Assembly: GCA_003255025.1 (NCBI GenBank)
Contig: QANY01007449.1
Coordinates: 310,001 to 374,000 of the forward strand
Length of the DNA: 64,000 nucleotides
Direction of reading: 5' to 3'
Origin: Datisca glomerata
Taxonomy: Eukaryota > Streptophyta > Magnoliopsida > Cucurbitales > Datiscaceae
The translations under genes and the position numbers were made by a program. The stretch's first letter is position 1. Each line of letters starts with the position of its first letter. Under the pieces are notes generated by a model that saw only the letters and a program-made list of their open reading frames with translations, was not told where the DNA came from and made no database searches. Positions 22,171 through 34,494 of this stretch are shown here, piece by piece.

Positions 22171-25100
22171 AAAAAAATATAACTCTTTCACTTGAAGCCC
22201 AAGAAAGGTATTTAGTTTCTTTTAAGTTTTATCTTTCAATCAATCTTGTAAATTTGTATGTTGTGTATGTTTAACGGTAAGGTATTTTTTTTATTAAAAT
22301 TACATTACAAATTTTAAAGAGAATGAAAGAAATGACTCGAACATACACTATCTAGGATGAGTATGAGCGTTTAACTAACTGCAGAAACCTAATTTATGAA
22401 CGATAAAATACTTTAAAAATGAAAACTTTGAATAAGATTTTAAAGAAAAAATGAAGATTTAAGATTTTTTTGGCATCTTTACTTTCTCTCTTTTGAATGC
22501 TTATCCTCAAATTTAGGGTTTCTAAAACTGGGCCTAACTTTCCACAAACATCGAAGTTTTTCATTCTAAAAATGCCAAACTTTCTTTCTATATTAACATA
22601 TTTAATTTCAGGTGCATTTGTTTCGGTAACTAATAATTATTCATCATTTTATAGGTTGATGTATTTGACTTTTCCCTTGTCACTATCTCTTTAGAAGAAA
22701 GTTTTATGGTATCATCGTGATATGTATATTGCATCAAAACTTAAATTATTAAATCATCATATATAATAATCTATTACCAGACATAATAATCTATAATCGT
22801 TACCGGTACTTTTTGTTGAGAAAATAATAACTATAGAACAAAATTGACAATGTAATAATGAATAAACTTTGGTTATAAGGCATTGTAGAATAACTCTTTT
22901 AGGCAAATCATGCACGTTCTGATCACACTAAGAATTTTTTAAATATGTTCTTGATGCATGCAAAAAAAAAATATATGGCAAAATACATAGAGAAGACTCA
23001 CTTTTTTTTATTATCTCCAAATTGAGTCATGTAACTCATTTTTTATAGCCTCACAATACAAGTGACTATTCATGTGAGAACAGTTAAGATGCCAAACCTT
23101 CTTGGAAACAATGTGTCATTTAACTGTCATGAAAAGTCATCTTAAGAGTTTATAGGGTAGGTGCCTTTTGCTTAAAGATGTTATCCAATACTTTTTTAAC
23201 ACCATGGATTAGGCTATAATCACAAATTATATCAGGCTATGGTTAGGCTCACAATATTATGAAGAAATGTAGAGGAAATTTTGAAGATTATGTTTTATGT
23301 TTTATCTTATCAAAATATTGTGAGAAAAAAATATAGATAGAATTAATATTTACTATTTTATTAATTGAGTTTATTTGCTTTCCCTCTTTCATTTAACAAA
23401 CACTTCTACTTTTTTTTCTTAAAAACAAATTCTTGATCATTTACTATATAAACTTTGGATCTCAAGACTTAGGTAGAAAAGAAAATAAACTTATCAAAAA
23501 TTGTATATTCTTTATATGTTTCATTAAAATTTGGGAGAAAAATAGAGATAAAGATACAATTTTACTAATTTAATAATTTCTTCCACTTCCCAGTTTATGA
23601 AACTTAATGTGAACTTACATTTTATCAATTTTACCGTTTGTTTTCATTTACTTTTCATCTTTATTTCCAAGATTAAAACCTACATACTCCGCTTGTTATT
23701 CAATTATTGGTGCAAGGAGTTTTCATCCTTGATTACTAGAACACCTCAAATTGCTACTTAGAAATGAATCCACATGGCTGGTTTAAATTTAAAAGATGAT
23801 GCTCTGATCATTTGTGTCTAAAATAGCTGAAATGACATCACTAAAACCCTAAATATTCCTTTCTGAAAACTGACATAGACTTTGATATACGTACAGACAT
23901 GGAATTGTAGTTATAATAAGATTATTTAACTCTAATGTTTGTCATTTAGTTATAATAATCATCTTGATCAGTTAAGTTAAACAAATCCCAAAATGGGACT
24001 TCATTTGTTAGGCTATGATCATCAAAATTTTACCAAGGCCATATAGGATTTAAGTCTAATGTATTTACTTTTTAATTATTTAATTTAAGTTAATTGTAAC
24101 GACCCCATAATTAGGAGCAAAATCACTCGCTAACTTAAGTGGTATCGTGCATAAGTCAAATTTAAGTATATTATATATATATATATNTATATAAGAAAAT
24201 AACCATTACATGTTAGTTTAACAATATCACATAGTTTGGTGGTGAGGATATCTCGCATAGTCACGTTACATTAATGATGTAAAGGATGCTCAACTTTTAG
24301 CTACCATAAAAAAGACGTAATGTTTAGGCTTTTCAATTAATTCTTCTTGTTTCTTATACGAAAATTTCCATTTATTTCATTTTATAGAGAAAAAGATACA
24401 TTTATTGAGATATGATTAAGCAAAAGTAAGTAACCTCAACTTATAGGGTTATTTTAACTCTAAGGTTATGTTGCGTAGTGTCTATGACTAGAAATATTTT
24501 TATTACATTGAAATAATAATATTTTAGTTCATACTTATATTTTACATGTTTCTAATAAGCAGTTGCATATATTTTAAAACATATTTTATGTGTATGTAAG
24601 TGCATTTTAGGAAACACTAGGAGTGAGTTTGGGAGCGTTTTGCTAAAAATATTTTAATCCATTAAAAATATTACTTCAAATCACATGTATTTTATAAAAT
24701 GTTATTATTTGTAACACATATTGGTATGTGAAAGCAGTTTTATAAGAAACACATGTTCTGGTGTTTCTTAAAATTCTTTTTCATGTATATGAATATGCTA
24801 TAAAATATGCGCAAGTGCTTCTTAGAAAAGCACACATATAATATAATTATGAACTAAGATATTGTTATTTCAATTTATAAAAATATTTTTAGTCATAAAC
24901 ACTAACAAACACACTCTTTAGATCATGTGTTTTTTATTGAAATGTTTTTGCATACCAAAATATGTTTCGAACATTTGTTTAAGTAAATGTGATGTGAAGT
25001 AACAATTTAATGCACTAAAGTACTTCTAGACGAAGTGATCACAAACTTACTCTTAGTCTTAATATCGTTTCCTGAGTATGTAGAGAAGCAAAACCAATTA

Positions 25101-25385
25101 TTTAACTAAGATGACGTTATATTTTTGGCGTATGTTTGAGAGTACTTTCAAAGTTATCAAAACCAATTTTATGTGAATATGATCATCCTCATTTTTTCCT
25201 TGTTATTTGGGTTTTCTAGAATATAGTCAGATTTGTATTGATAGCCTTCCCATTTGGGTATCTAGTTTCTTGTAATATGATTTCATCCTTTTCTGCTTGA
25301 CAAAAAAAATTGCGAAAGCATTTTTGAAATCATAAAATCACTCAACCACTTAAATATAGCATTAGAAATTGTGTTTTTTTTTTTA
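22171..25385. other. Intergenic, AT-rich
   Basis: I see no gene. It holds a foldback MITE (24475-24912) and an AT run with an undetermined base at 24187. Confidence 0.6.
24475..24912. mobile_element. Foldback MITE, family 1
   Basis: The left arm (about 24475-24590) and right arm (about 24800-24912) are inverted copies, for example gtgtctatgactagaaatat versus the complement of atatttttagtcataaacac, then gaaataataatattttagtt. Total is about 440 bp with no coding capacity. A half-copy of the same arm lies at 57941-58055. Confidence 0.65.
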
Positions 25386-25390
25386 AATAT

Positions 25391-26124
25391 TGTTATAGGC
25401 ATTATGTCAGTAACACGATGCCACGTGTAACACTACGCCAAGAGGGTCACCCCAAGAGAAGGCTTTAAGGTCCAACCGTCTAGAAGGAGAAAGTCGACCT
25501 TACCTAGTCAGTTCCTAGGAAGCTTAGGCTATACCGACCTGAGCAGACGAAGGGCAGTAAGAATGAAGCATGCGAAAAGAGCTCGACTGACTCTCTGTGT
25601 CAGCATCATTTGCTTGTCGAATGTAACATTCCACGTGACGTCCTCCCAATAGGCTCGAGTGTCCAACGAGTCCAATCGGTATGATAGTGCATTAGATCAA
25701 CCCTCGTTCAGTCACTTCAAAGACGCATCGAAATTTAAAACCATCACTTTATTTCAGCTCGGGGAGACAATGACATTAAAGATCGCATTCCATCCATCCA
25801 GTCAATGGCAATTGTCACGTTTCATAAGGCTTCCCTTACACACTCCCGAGACTTCTTCGACACGCTTCCTCCTACAAGGCTTCAGGTATAAATGTCATGC
25901 CTATTCTAGAAGAAGATAAGAAACTCTCCTTTTAGGAAAACTAAATCAAATTTCTACCAGGATACCGACTTAGGCATTAGAGACCCTTAGGTGAGGAAAC
26001 TACCCTCGATTTTCCTCGTTCTATAGGTTCTTTGTTTGTGCTTTATAGATTCTCATGCCAAGAGGATTCCCAACCAAAAGAGAGAGCACACATATTCTTA
26101 CTGCTGAGATTTTCAGTATCAACA
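25391..26124 (+). repeat. Element B 5' LTR
   Basis: 734 bp, TGTTATAGG...CAACA. It contains a TATA box (TATAAAT, 25887-25893), a G-box (ccacgtgtaa, 25421-25430) and a composite cacgtgacgtc (25632-25642). Confidence 0.9.
25632..25642 (+). promoter_or_regulatory. G-box/C-box composite in the B LTR
   Basis: cacgtgacgtc combines a G-box with a TGACGTC core, both plant bZIP-type sites. It lies about 245 bases upstream of the LTR TATA box and is identical in the 3' LTR. Confidence 0.5.
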
Positions 26125-26145
26125 GCTGATGTCGTCTATGGGAAT
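26125..26145 (+). promoter_or_regulatory. Decayed primer-binding site of element B
   Basis: gctgatgtcgtctatgggaa directly follows the LTR end caaca. It is recognisable against the tggcgccgtctgtgggaac-type site of element A but carries several changes. Confidence 0.55.
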
Positions 26146-26525
26146 GACGTTATAACTGTTCCCATTCAAAACACTTAAGACATATGTTCCTCCATAAAGA
26201 AAAAATGAGCATGAAGATCTCGTCCCACTCTGACGAAGTCCAGGACGAGAGGGGGGATCCACCCTCCTCGCCGAGATAAGAACTTCTTATCAATGTGACA
26301 ATCACATAGTAAAAAAGGAAAGACTTACTGGCCTCACTCTCCAAAATGGTGAGGAGAATGAGGAAATACATGTTGGCTCTCACCAACATTGTGGCGGCCT
26401 CTTATCAACAAGGTTGTCCCTACCACCCAAGGAAACAATCCCCAGCAGTAGAAAGACTCGTCGGCGGAGGCAGAGTCATCCAGTGACCAAGGACAAATGA
26501 GGAGGACCATCCGAGAAAGGATAAG

Positions 26526-26798
26526 ATGGCCCCCGATGTGGAAGAATGGACCAAAGGTAAAGATGACTTCCGCACCAAAACCGTTAAAATGATGGAGTTG
26601 ACCAACAACACCGCGGGGAGCTATGGTAGTGGACCGAGATACAATTGCTTAGATGAAAATAGAGGAGTTAAGGAAGGAGAGGATACAAACTGTCGGGCCT
26701 CCGTAGAGACGGTTCTGGGGCAAACTGAGTCCCCCTTCTCTGTAGACATCCAAGGGTTGAAATCCCCCCAAAGTTCAAGATGCCGTCAATTACCCCCT
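26526..26798 (+). pseudogene. Element B gag, N-terminal part
   Basis: The frame at 26526-26852 begins in a hydrophilic region. The segment just before the insertion reads KFKMPSIT, the start of the conserved plant Ty3 gag core. At 26798 it is cut by element D and resumes at 32830 with PYDETKYSFEHL. Gag forms the virus-like particle. The frame between the start and KFKMPSIT shifts at least once. Confidence 0.6.
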
Positions 26799-28866
26799 TG
26801 TTGGTCATCACGGCGCGTGCACAGCGGAAAAGTGTGGCGCGTTGCATTTTAAAAAATAAATTTTAATAAAATTGAAACTTTAAATAAACAAAATCGTGCA
26901 ACGCTACGATACCCAAAAAATGTTTTATTGAAAACTCTTTTCAATCAGTCGAGATCCATTCTATATTTATTTATTAAATCTACAATATACAAGGTTATGA
27001 ATCATATTCCTCTTGTAGTCTAAATCAATCGTCCTTGTAAAACCGTTCGATTCTTCGTTCCCACGAAATCGTTCCAACGATTTGCAGACACTGAGATCCA
27101 CACCAAGATCTTCCAAGTCAATCCTCAACACACTAGGACGTGTGTAGGCATGTAGAATATAACAAATATAATTTTATGTCTCTAAATGTACTCAACACAT
27201 GAGATTAAGAGATTTACTGAGAATGACTTTTATGAGACGATTCTCTAAAAGAACGTGAAGATGGTTCTTTTAGAGATTTGAGTAACTCTTAATCATAGAA
27301 TTACTTTTTCAAAATTATGTTTTCTCTTACCTCTTGATTAATGAACTGATTTTCCCATTCAACTGATTGAACTTGATTGAATATTTTAGGCCATCAGAAT
27401 AATATCTGTATATTTTTCTTGATAATGACGTATAAGATATTTTGAGATAATTGAAATAATATTTAATTATAAAATTGTCAATAGTAGTGAGACTCATTGC
27501 TATTGTGCACAACTGCAGTGACGCATGTCATAGCAGTGTGTTGTGAGACAGCATAGTGCTTCACGGCACCACTATAGTGCCATGTGGCACTACAGTGTTG
27601 CACACCCACTACGGTAGTGCCACGTGACACTACAGTAGTCCATGTCAATCTCTGATACTCAATCAGTGATTGATACATGGCAATTATTACGTATTAATTA
27701 TTTATTTTAATCAGATTAAATATATAGCTATTAGTTAATTTAAAACTAACATATCTAATTATCTCTATCAACTAAATTATCTGTTATTTCATAAATAACA
27801 GATTTAGTTGATCAAAATTATTATCTAATAATAATTTAATCATCTAATTTTATAAATTAGATATTTTGTCTCACTTATTGATAACTATAAAAAATTGATA
27901 AGTATTTATATATTTATTCATTCTGAAAATTATATTAATATATATAATTCAATTAATTAATCACGTACAATTATCTCATAATTATGTACTTGCCCCAGAA
28001 TAATTTTTTTTTTGCAAATAAGTCATTTTCTCATGTCCTGAAATATTCACACCCTATACTGCGTAGTATATAGGTGACTTGGGGACCATGGACCTATAAT
28101 CCTAAGCTTCAAAAAGCTAGATTATTAAATAAACTCTTTAATTAAATAATCTTATTTATTAATTTAATTATTACTCCACTATAAATATGGAATTGCACTC
28201 TTAGAGATTATAAATTATATTTACAGAGTATTCTCATGTAGTCCGCTGATATGCTCATTTCACATAGTTATGTCCTCCAATTATTGGTTCGTAAATTAGA
28301 ACTGGTCAAAATTATCATTTTACCCTTCTAATTATGTGTGGATCCTTAAGCACCATTAATCCACTAGTGAATGACTAATTTATAATCTTATTATAAATTT
28401 GAGTTCAATAACCATTCAGTTCCAAAACTAACACTTAAGATAATCAATATACAATCCGTTAAGAAAACTTAGATTCCAAATCTTGTAAGATCATGATCCC
28501 AGCCATCCATATCACTAAATCTCCAAAAAAAAAAGTCACTAGCCTGTTTTTCAAACAAATCTTAACGAGTAAATCAAAAGATACAGTAGACTTGCATAGG
28601 AGCTCATGACTACTTAGGATTCAGACTGATCTACATGTGATCATTGAATTGATGTGTATTAAATCTTTATGATAAACGGTACGGTGATAAAGATATTAAT
28701 TTGCATTGGTCTAGTCATACATAATAATGATAACTAAAATTTAAAACATACAAGATTCATTCTAATTGATAAATATCTAGAATTCGAAAAGTAAACATGA
28801 TGCATGAATACAACGTAATAAACACACAAATTTAACATTTACTAATCACGATAAACCAACCCAACA
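26799..28866 (-). repeat. Element D 3' LTR
   Basis: 2068 bp. It matches 30636-32829 from its left end to about 28725. The last ~140 bases (ending aaaccaacccaaca) are unrelated to the partner's right end. Confidence 0.65.
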
Positions 28867-30635
28867 TTTAATGTGCTACCTTAGGGTCAGTCAGATTAAC
28901 CTCAGGCTGTTTATGAGACATTCTCATCCTTATTAATTAAAACTTAAAATATCTCATATTTTCTCTTTTAACAATAAGTTACCGCTTGTTTGGTCAAGTC
29001 ACAACTATCCACATGAAAGCTTAATTGTGACTTTATGAATGTAACTCATTATTTCTGATTCCATAACTTGATTTAGAATATGCCGACTTAGGGTTGGTCA
29101 AAACTTAACTACATCATTTTCTTATATCTTCTTAAAAAGTCCAACGTTGGTATTGGTAGAGCTTGAAACCTTCTTTAGGAGGATGAAAACAAAGCCATCT
29201 CGAGACCCTCACTGTACCTCACAGTGTTGTACTACTAATGGAGACTGTAGGTTCCATTGACATGTCAACCTTCTCTCTCTCACTATTTTAGGATTATGTG
29301 TTTCCATTTTTAACTAATCAATTAATTCTAAATTAATTACTAGTTAAAATAATAACTCTATGAATATTTAATAATTAGTTATGTCGATCTCATTGGTCTA
29401 AGTTCATTTAACCATCTAAAGCGTCTAAGTCATAATTAGGTGAGCTTAGATTAATTATTAATTATATTCATCAAACTTTAATAAAACTCTTTTACTAAGG
29501 TCGGTTATCCTAAAGGTTATTATAACTCTTAATGTGGTGTAATTACCAAGTTTTAGCTAATTAAAACCTAGCAGTTACATGCATATGATTTTATAAAACA
29601 ATACATATAAACATATTAGGACAATCTTAATAAACCATGTTTCTACATATGAGATATATGATTAAATAAAACTTTGTTGGATTTTCATTATGGCATGCGA
29701 TCGACTAACGCATGTACATGTTATTAAACATAACAATCAAAATAATTATTTAACAATTAATTAAAATAATAATGTACCGAGTGACTATTGAGTATTTCTA
29801 AATTACAATTCTTGAAATAAAAAAATACAATTATAAAACGGACTTCAAGAATACATATTTCTCAAATATTGCATTCTCCTCCTGATCTCCATCTTCATAT
29901 TCTTCAAGTTTTAAACAAAATTCTATTTAATTAAGAAAAAAAATTCTTAATTAAAATTAATTTCTATAATTATTCTTTTAAAAAGGTTGACTTTGACTTA
30001 ATTAACTAAACACTTTATTTGATTTGGTCAAACTTGAGTGAAACCCAATCAACCTATTAATTTTAATAAAATTAATAATTAATAATTGATAGGTTGAGAG
30101 TTATCATCAAACCATGTGGTGATATGGTTGGTTGGTATCAGGGTTTGTACGAAACATCCCTAAAAGTGACAACAGTTGCCACCGACAATAAGACTCTCTT
30201 ATCGCCGCCCCATCATCGCCCGCCACCACTGCCGCTGCCAGTCCCACTGCCGGCAATCCCCAGCCACCATCGCCATAAGTGTATTTTTCGGCCTGAACTG
30301 TAAATTTTCCATGAACAGTAATTTTTCATCGTGAACAGTAATTTATGCCATTCGTCTCGTGCGTTCTTTGTCTTCTCGCATTCGGAATAATTACAATAAT
30401 ATTCAAAATAAATTATAAAAATTCATACGCCTCAAAACAACTTACACAAGATCTAGAAAAAATAAAGACAAAGCCTAACCTAATATTCACCATACAATTA
30501 AAGATCCATTTATTTTCCTTACATTAAAAAAACACAACCATCAATTCATTCATACATATCTCATATTATATGAATAATGCAAGAAAATCACACAACATAT
30601 AACACATAAATATATAAAGATCACTCTGATCCACT
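28867..30635. other. Non-coding interior of element D
   Basis: No protein domain is seen on either strand. A short Pro/His-rich frame at 30094-30303 and nearby gtgaacagtaat repeats (30310-30345) look non-genic. Confidence 0.5.
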
Positions 30636-32829
30636 TGTTGGGCGTGGCGGCACGTGCGAGGCGGAAGAGTGTGGCTCGTGACCATTATTAAAATTAAATT
30701 TTAATTAAATCGAAACTTTTAATAAAATAAAATTATGCAACACTATGATAACCAAACAAATTTTTTATTGAAAACTCTTTTTAATTAGTCAGGATCCATT
30801 ATATATTTATATATTAAATCTCACACAAGGTTAGAGATCATATACCTCTTATAGTCAAAATCAAGCGTCCTCGCAAAACCGATCGATTATCCGTTACCAC
30901 GAAATCGTTCAAACGATCAACAGACTCTGAGATCCACACCAAGATCTTCCAAATCAATCCTCAACGCACTAGAATGTGTGTGGGCACGTAGAATATAACG
31001 AAGATACTTTTCTGTCTCTACATGTACTCAACACATGAGAGGTAGAGATTTTACAGAGAATGACTTTTGTGAGACAATTCTCTAAAAGAACGTGATGATT
31101 CTTTTATAAATTTGATTAACTCTTAATCGTAGAATCACTTTTTCGAACATTGTGTTCTTCTCTCAACTCTTGATTGATGAATTGATTCTCTCATTCAACC
31201 GATTTAACTTGATTTAATATCTTAGGTCATCAGAATAATATCTGTAGATTTTTTTTTATAATAGCGTATCAGATATTTTGGAATAATTGAAATATTTAAT
31301 TAGAAATTTGCTAATACAGTGGGACCCACTGCTATTGTGCACCACTGTAGCGTCATATGGCACTACAGTGTTACACACCCACTACTGTAGTGTCATATGG
31401 CACTACAGCAATCCATGTCAATCTCTGATACCCAATCAACGATTGACATGTGGTAATTACTGCGTATTAAATATTATTTTAATCAAATTAAATATCTAGA
31501 TATTTGTTAATTTAAAAGTAACATATTTGATTATCATTATCAACTAAATTATATGTTATTTCATAAATAACAGATTTAGTTGATCCAAATTATTCTCTAA
31601 TAATAATAATTTAATTTTCTACTGTCATAAATTAAATATTTTGTCTCACTTATCGATAACTATAAAAAATTGATAATTATTTATATATTTATTAATTCTG
31701 AAAATTATATATATAAATAATTCAACTAATTGATTCTTACTTAATTAATCACACATAATTAGCTTGTAATTATGTATTTGTCCCAGAAAAATTTATTTGG
31801 AAGTAAGTCATGTTCTCATGTACTAAAATATTCACACCTTAGACTACGTAGTATAGAGGTCACTCGGGTACCATGGACCTATAATCTCATGCTCCAATAA
31901 ACCAGATTATTAATTAAAAATCTTATTTAGTAATTTCATTATTACTCCTCTATAAATATGGAATTGCACTCTTAGAGATTATAAAATATATGTATAGAGT
32001 ATTCTTATATAGTCCACTGATATAATCGTTTCACGTAGTTTTGTCCTCCAATTATTGGTTCGTAAATTTGAGCTGATCAAAATTATCATTTTACCTTTCT
32101 AATTACCTATTGATCCTTAAGTATATTAATCCACTAGTGAATGGCTAATTTATAATCTTATTATAAATTTGAGCTCAATAACCATTCAGCTCAAGAATTA
32201 ACACTTAAGGAAACTAACATACGATCTGTAAAGAAAGCTTGGATTCCAAATATTGTAAGATCATGTTCCCAGCCATTCATATCACCGAATCTCCAAAATA
32301 AAAGTCACTAGCATGTTTTTCAATCAAACCTTAACGAGTGAATCAAAAGATTCAGTAGACATGCATAGGAGTTCATGATTACTCAGGATTCAGACTGATC
32401 TACATCTGACATCGAATTGATGTGCATTAAATATTTATGATAAATGACATATTGATAAATATAATAATTCACATCAGTCCAGTCATATATAATCTCATTA
32501 TATAAAGTACCCTCACTAAGATGTGTATCCACATCAATGATCTGGATCTAGATCACATGCATTCATAATGCTTAATTAACCATACTAGAAACCATGCATT
32601 AAAGATTTCATACTTCAATATGTTGCTGACAATTTTATTCATTATCTATGATCTTAATCATCTCGTACTAATACAAGATCATAGTCTGTTTATTGAATAT
32701 GAAATTTTCAGATATTTATATAAATTATTCAATAATAATTTAAAATAATAATTATAAGAAAAATGTAATCCTTATTAAATTTCATATCAAAATGTCAATA
32801 CATATGCTTCAAGGGCATAACCCCCAACA
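30636..32829 (-). repeat. Element D 5' LTR
   Basis: 2194 bp, TGTTGGGCG...CCCCCAACA. The minus-strand start tgttgggggttatgccc is typical of plant copia-type LTRs. Confidence 0.7.
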
Positions 32830-33720
32830 CCCTTATGATGAGACTAAATACTCGTTCGAGCACCTGAAAACTTTCAAGGTTTGGATGGACTTGCACCATA
32901 TCCCTGAGCCCTTAATGTGTAAGTTATTTCGCCTGACGCTCAGCGAACCTGCCTAAAAATGGATAGTACAGTTGAAGCCGAATACAATTCACTATTTCGT
33001 CGAGCTTTCAAGGCTATTTGCTGTGAAATTTCTGGGAGGCGGAGAGCAAAGGAGGCCAACCTCTTACTTGATGAGAGTAAAATAGTGGGCGGGAGAGTCG
33101 CTCAAGGAGTACATGAACCGTTTCAACCTGGGATCTTTACAGGTTGACAACGCCAATGAGAACATGATGGTAGCCACGCTGAGAAATGAGATCACTCACT
33201 CTAGGATGAGGTGGTCAATGGCCAAGTACGACCTCGTCTCACTTGTCGAGCTTGAGACCAGGATTAAAAAATACATAAGCATCGAAGAGGTGATCCGAGC
33301 TAAGAGGGAGTTGGAAAGGACAAGCGGTCAGAATCTCTAAAAGGGAAAAGAACCATGGGAGGATAAGATGAGCCGCCCTCCCAAACCCCTCCTACCTAAT
33401 GCCTACCTTATTTGAAAGTCGCTTATCCTTTCCAATCTGGCTCGAGGAGAGGAACCCTCACATGGCCAGCCAATTCACCACTTATACCCCCTCATGGTAG
33501 GCGGAAGGAGATCATCAACGTCATAAGGGATGAAAGCCTACTAAACCTCCCCGGATGATACGGACGCCTGATGAGAAGAAGAACACCACGAAGTACTGTA
33601 AGTACCACTCAGATTCCGGGCACATCATGGACTTGTGATTTGACCTCCACGGACAGATTGAGGCCCTAATCCAGAAGGGATATCTTAAAGAGTTTGTGGC
33701 TATCCAAAGGAACCACAGAT
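32830..33720 (+). pseudogene. Element B gag, core and C-terminal part
   Basis: It resumes after element D with PYDETKYSFEHLKTFKVWMD, followed by a Retrotrans_gag-like core with an in-frame stop at about 32956, then EYMNRFN at about 33109 and LGSLQVDNAN. A typical His/Cys-rich C-terminal block (KYCKYHSDSGH at about 33595) is followed by IEALIQKGYLKEF, also with a stop. Order and spacing match gag of Tat-type plant Ty3/gypsy elements. Several stops and frameshifts make it inactive. Confidence 0.75.
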
Positions 33721-33879
33721 ATGGTAGCCCCCTAGGAAGGAAAAAAGGATTGGGAGATAACTCGAGCAAAAAGCAAACTGACCACACAATCCTGTGTGAG
33801 AAATCAAGATGATATTCGGAGGACCCAGCACGTAAGACTCCAACAGAAAAAGAAAGGCGGCAGCTCATGAGGCAAGACA

Positions 33880-34468
33880 CCCGTTGGTCTTTAGCTTCCT
33901 TCTTCGACCACCCAAAATTAAGACAGAGGAGGCGATCAAGTTTACTAAGGAAGAGGCACACCAGATCCATCAGCCGCACGCAGATGCGCTAGTCATCTCC
34001 ACTCTGATTTCCAATGTCAAGGTTTTGTTGACCTTGACAAATGATGGAGGCTCGACTAATATATTGAACTACTCTTCCTTCCTACAGATGAGACTTGACC
34101 CCAAAGAACTCCACCCATGCTCTACTCCTTTAGTAGGATTTGGAGGACATGAGATCATCCTAAAAGGCGTGATGGAGCTCCGCGTAAACCTGGGCACCAC
34201 CCCACGACTTTCCACCTAGCTAGTCGAGTTTATGATGGTAATGTGTAGTGAGGTGTACAACGCCAACCTTGGCAGATTCACCATCCATAAATTCAAGGTT
34301 GTGCCCTCCATGTACCATAAAATCATGAGGTTCCATACCCCCATGGGTGTTGGATTGGTAAGAGGGGACCCAAAAATGTCGAAGGTGTGTTACGTAACAG
34401 CCCTCAAGTGGAAGGAATTGACTATAATGAAGGAACCGATCAGAGCAGTTACTTCACTCTTTGGATAA
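33880..34468 (+). pseudogene. Element B aspartic protease remnant
   Basis: Frames 33884-34219 and 34232-34468 carry the usual order of a plant Ty3 protease region. The catalytic loop reads NDGGSTNILNYSSF, with Gly-Gly-Ser where Asp-Ser/Thr-Gly or Asn-Gly-Ser is usual, then STPLVGFGGHE, and PMGVGLVRGDPKMSKVCY near the end. The expected GR-P motif region lies across the frame break at about 34225. No RT follows; the sequence passes straight into the satellite. Confidence 0.7.
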
Positions 34469-34494
34469 CAAAAAAAGGGAAAGAGAAGGAAGCC

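Larger units (their letters stand above)
26799..32829 (-). mobile_element. Element D: copia-like LARD nested in B gag
   Basis: Long terminal repeats 26799-28866 and 30636-32829 start TGTTGG and end CAACA. The minus strand next to the right repeat reads tggatcagagtga (30621-30633), a decayed initiator-Met primer site as used by Ty1/copia elements. The 1.77-kb interior (28867-30635) has no recognisable gag or pol, so it is non-autonomous. Flanks cccct (left) and ccctt (right) are compatible with an imperfect 5-bp duplication. It split element B gag between KFKMPSIT and PYDETK. Confidence 0.7.

Noticed and set aside
33521..33979. 152-codon minus-strand frame
   Set aside because: It is the shadow of the gag C-terminus and protease start of element B on the other strand.
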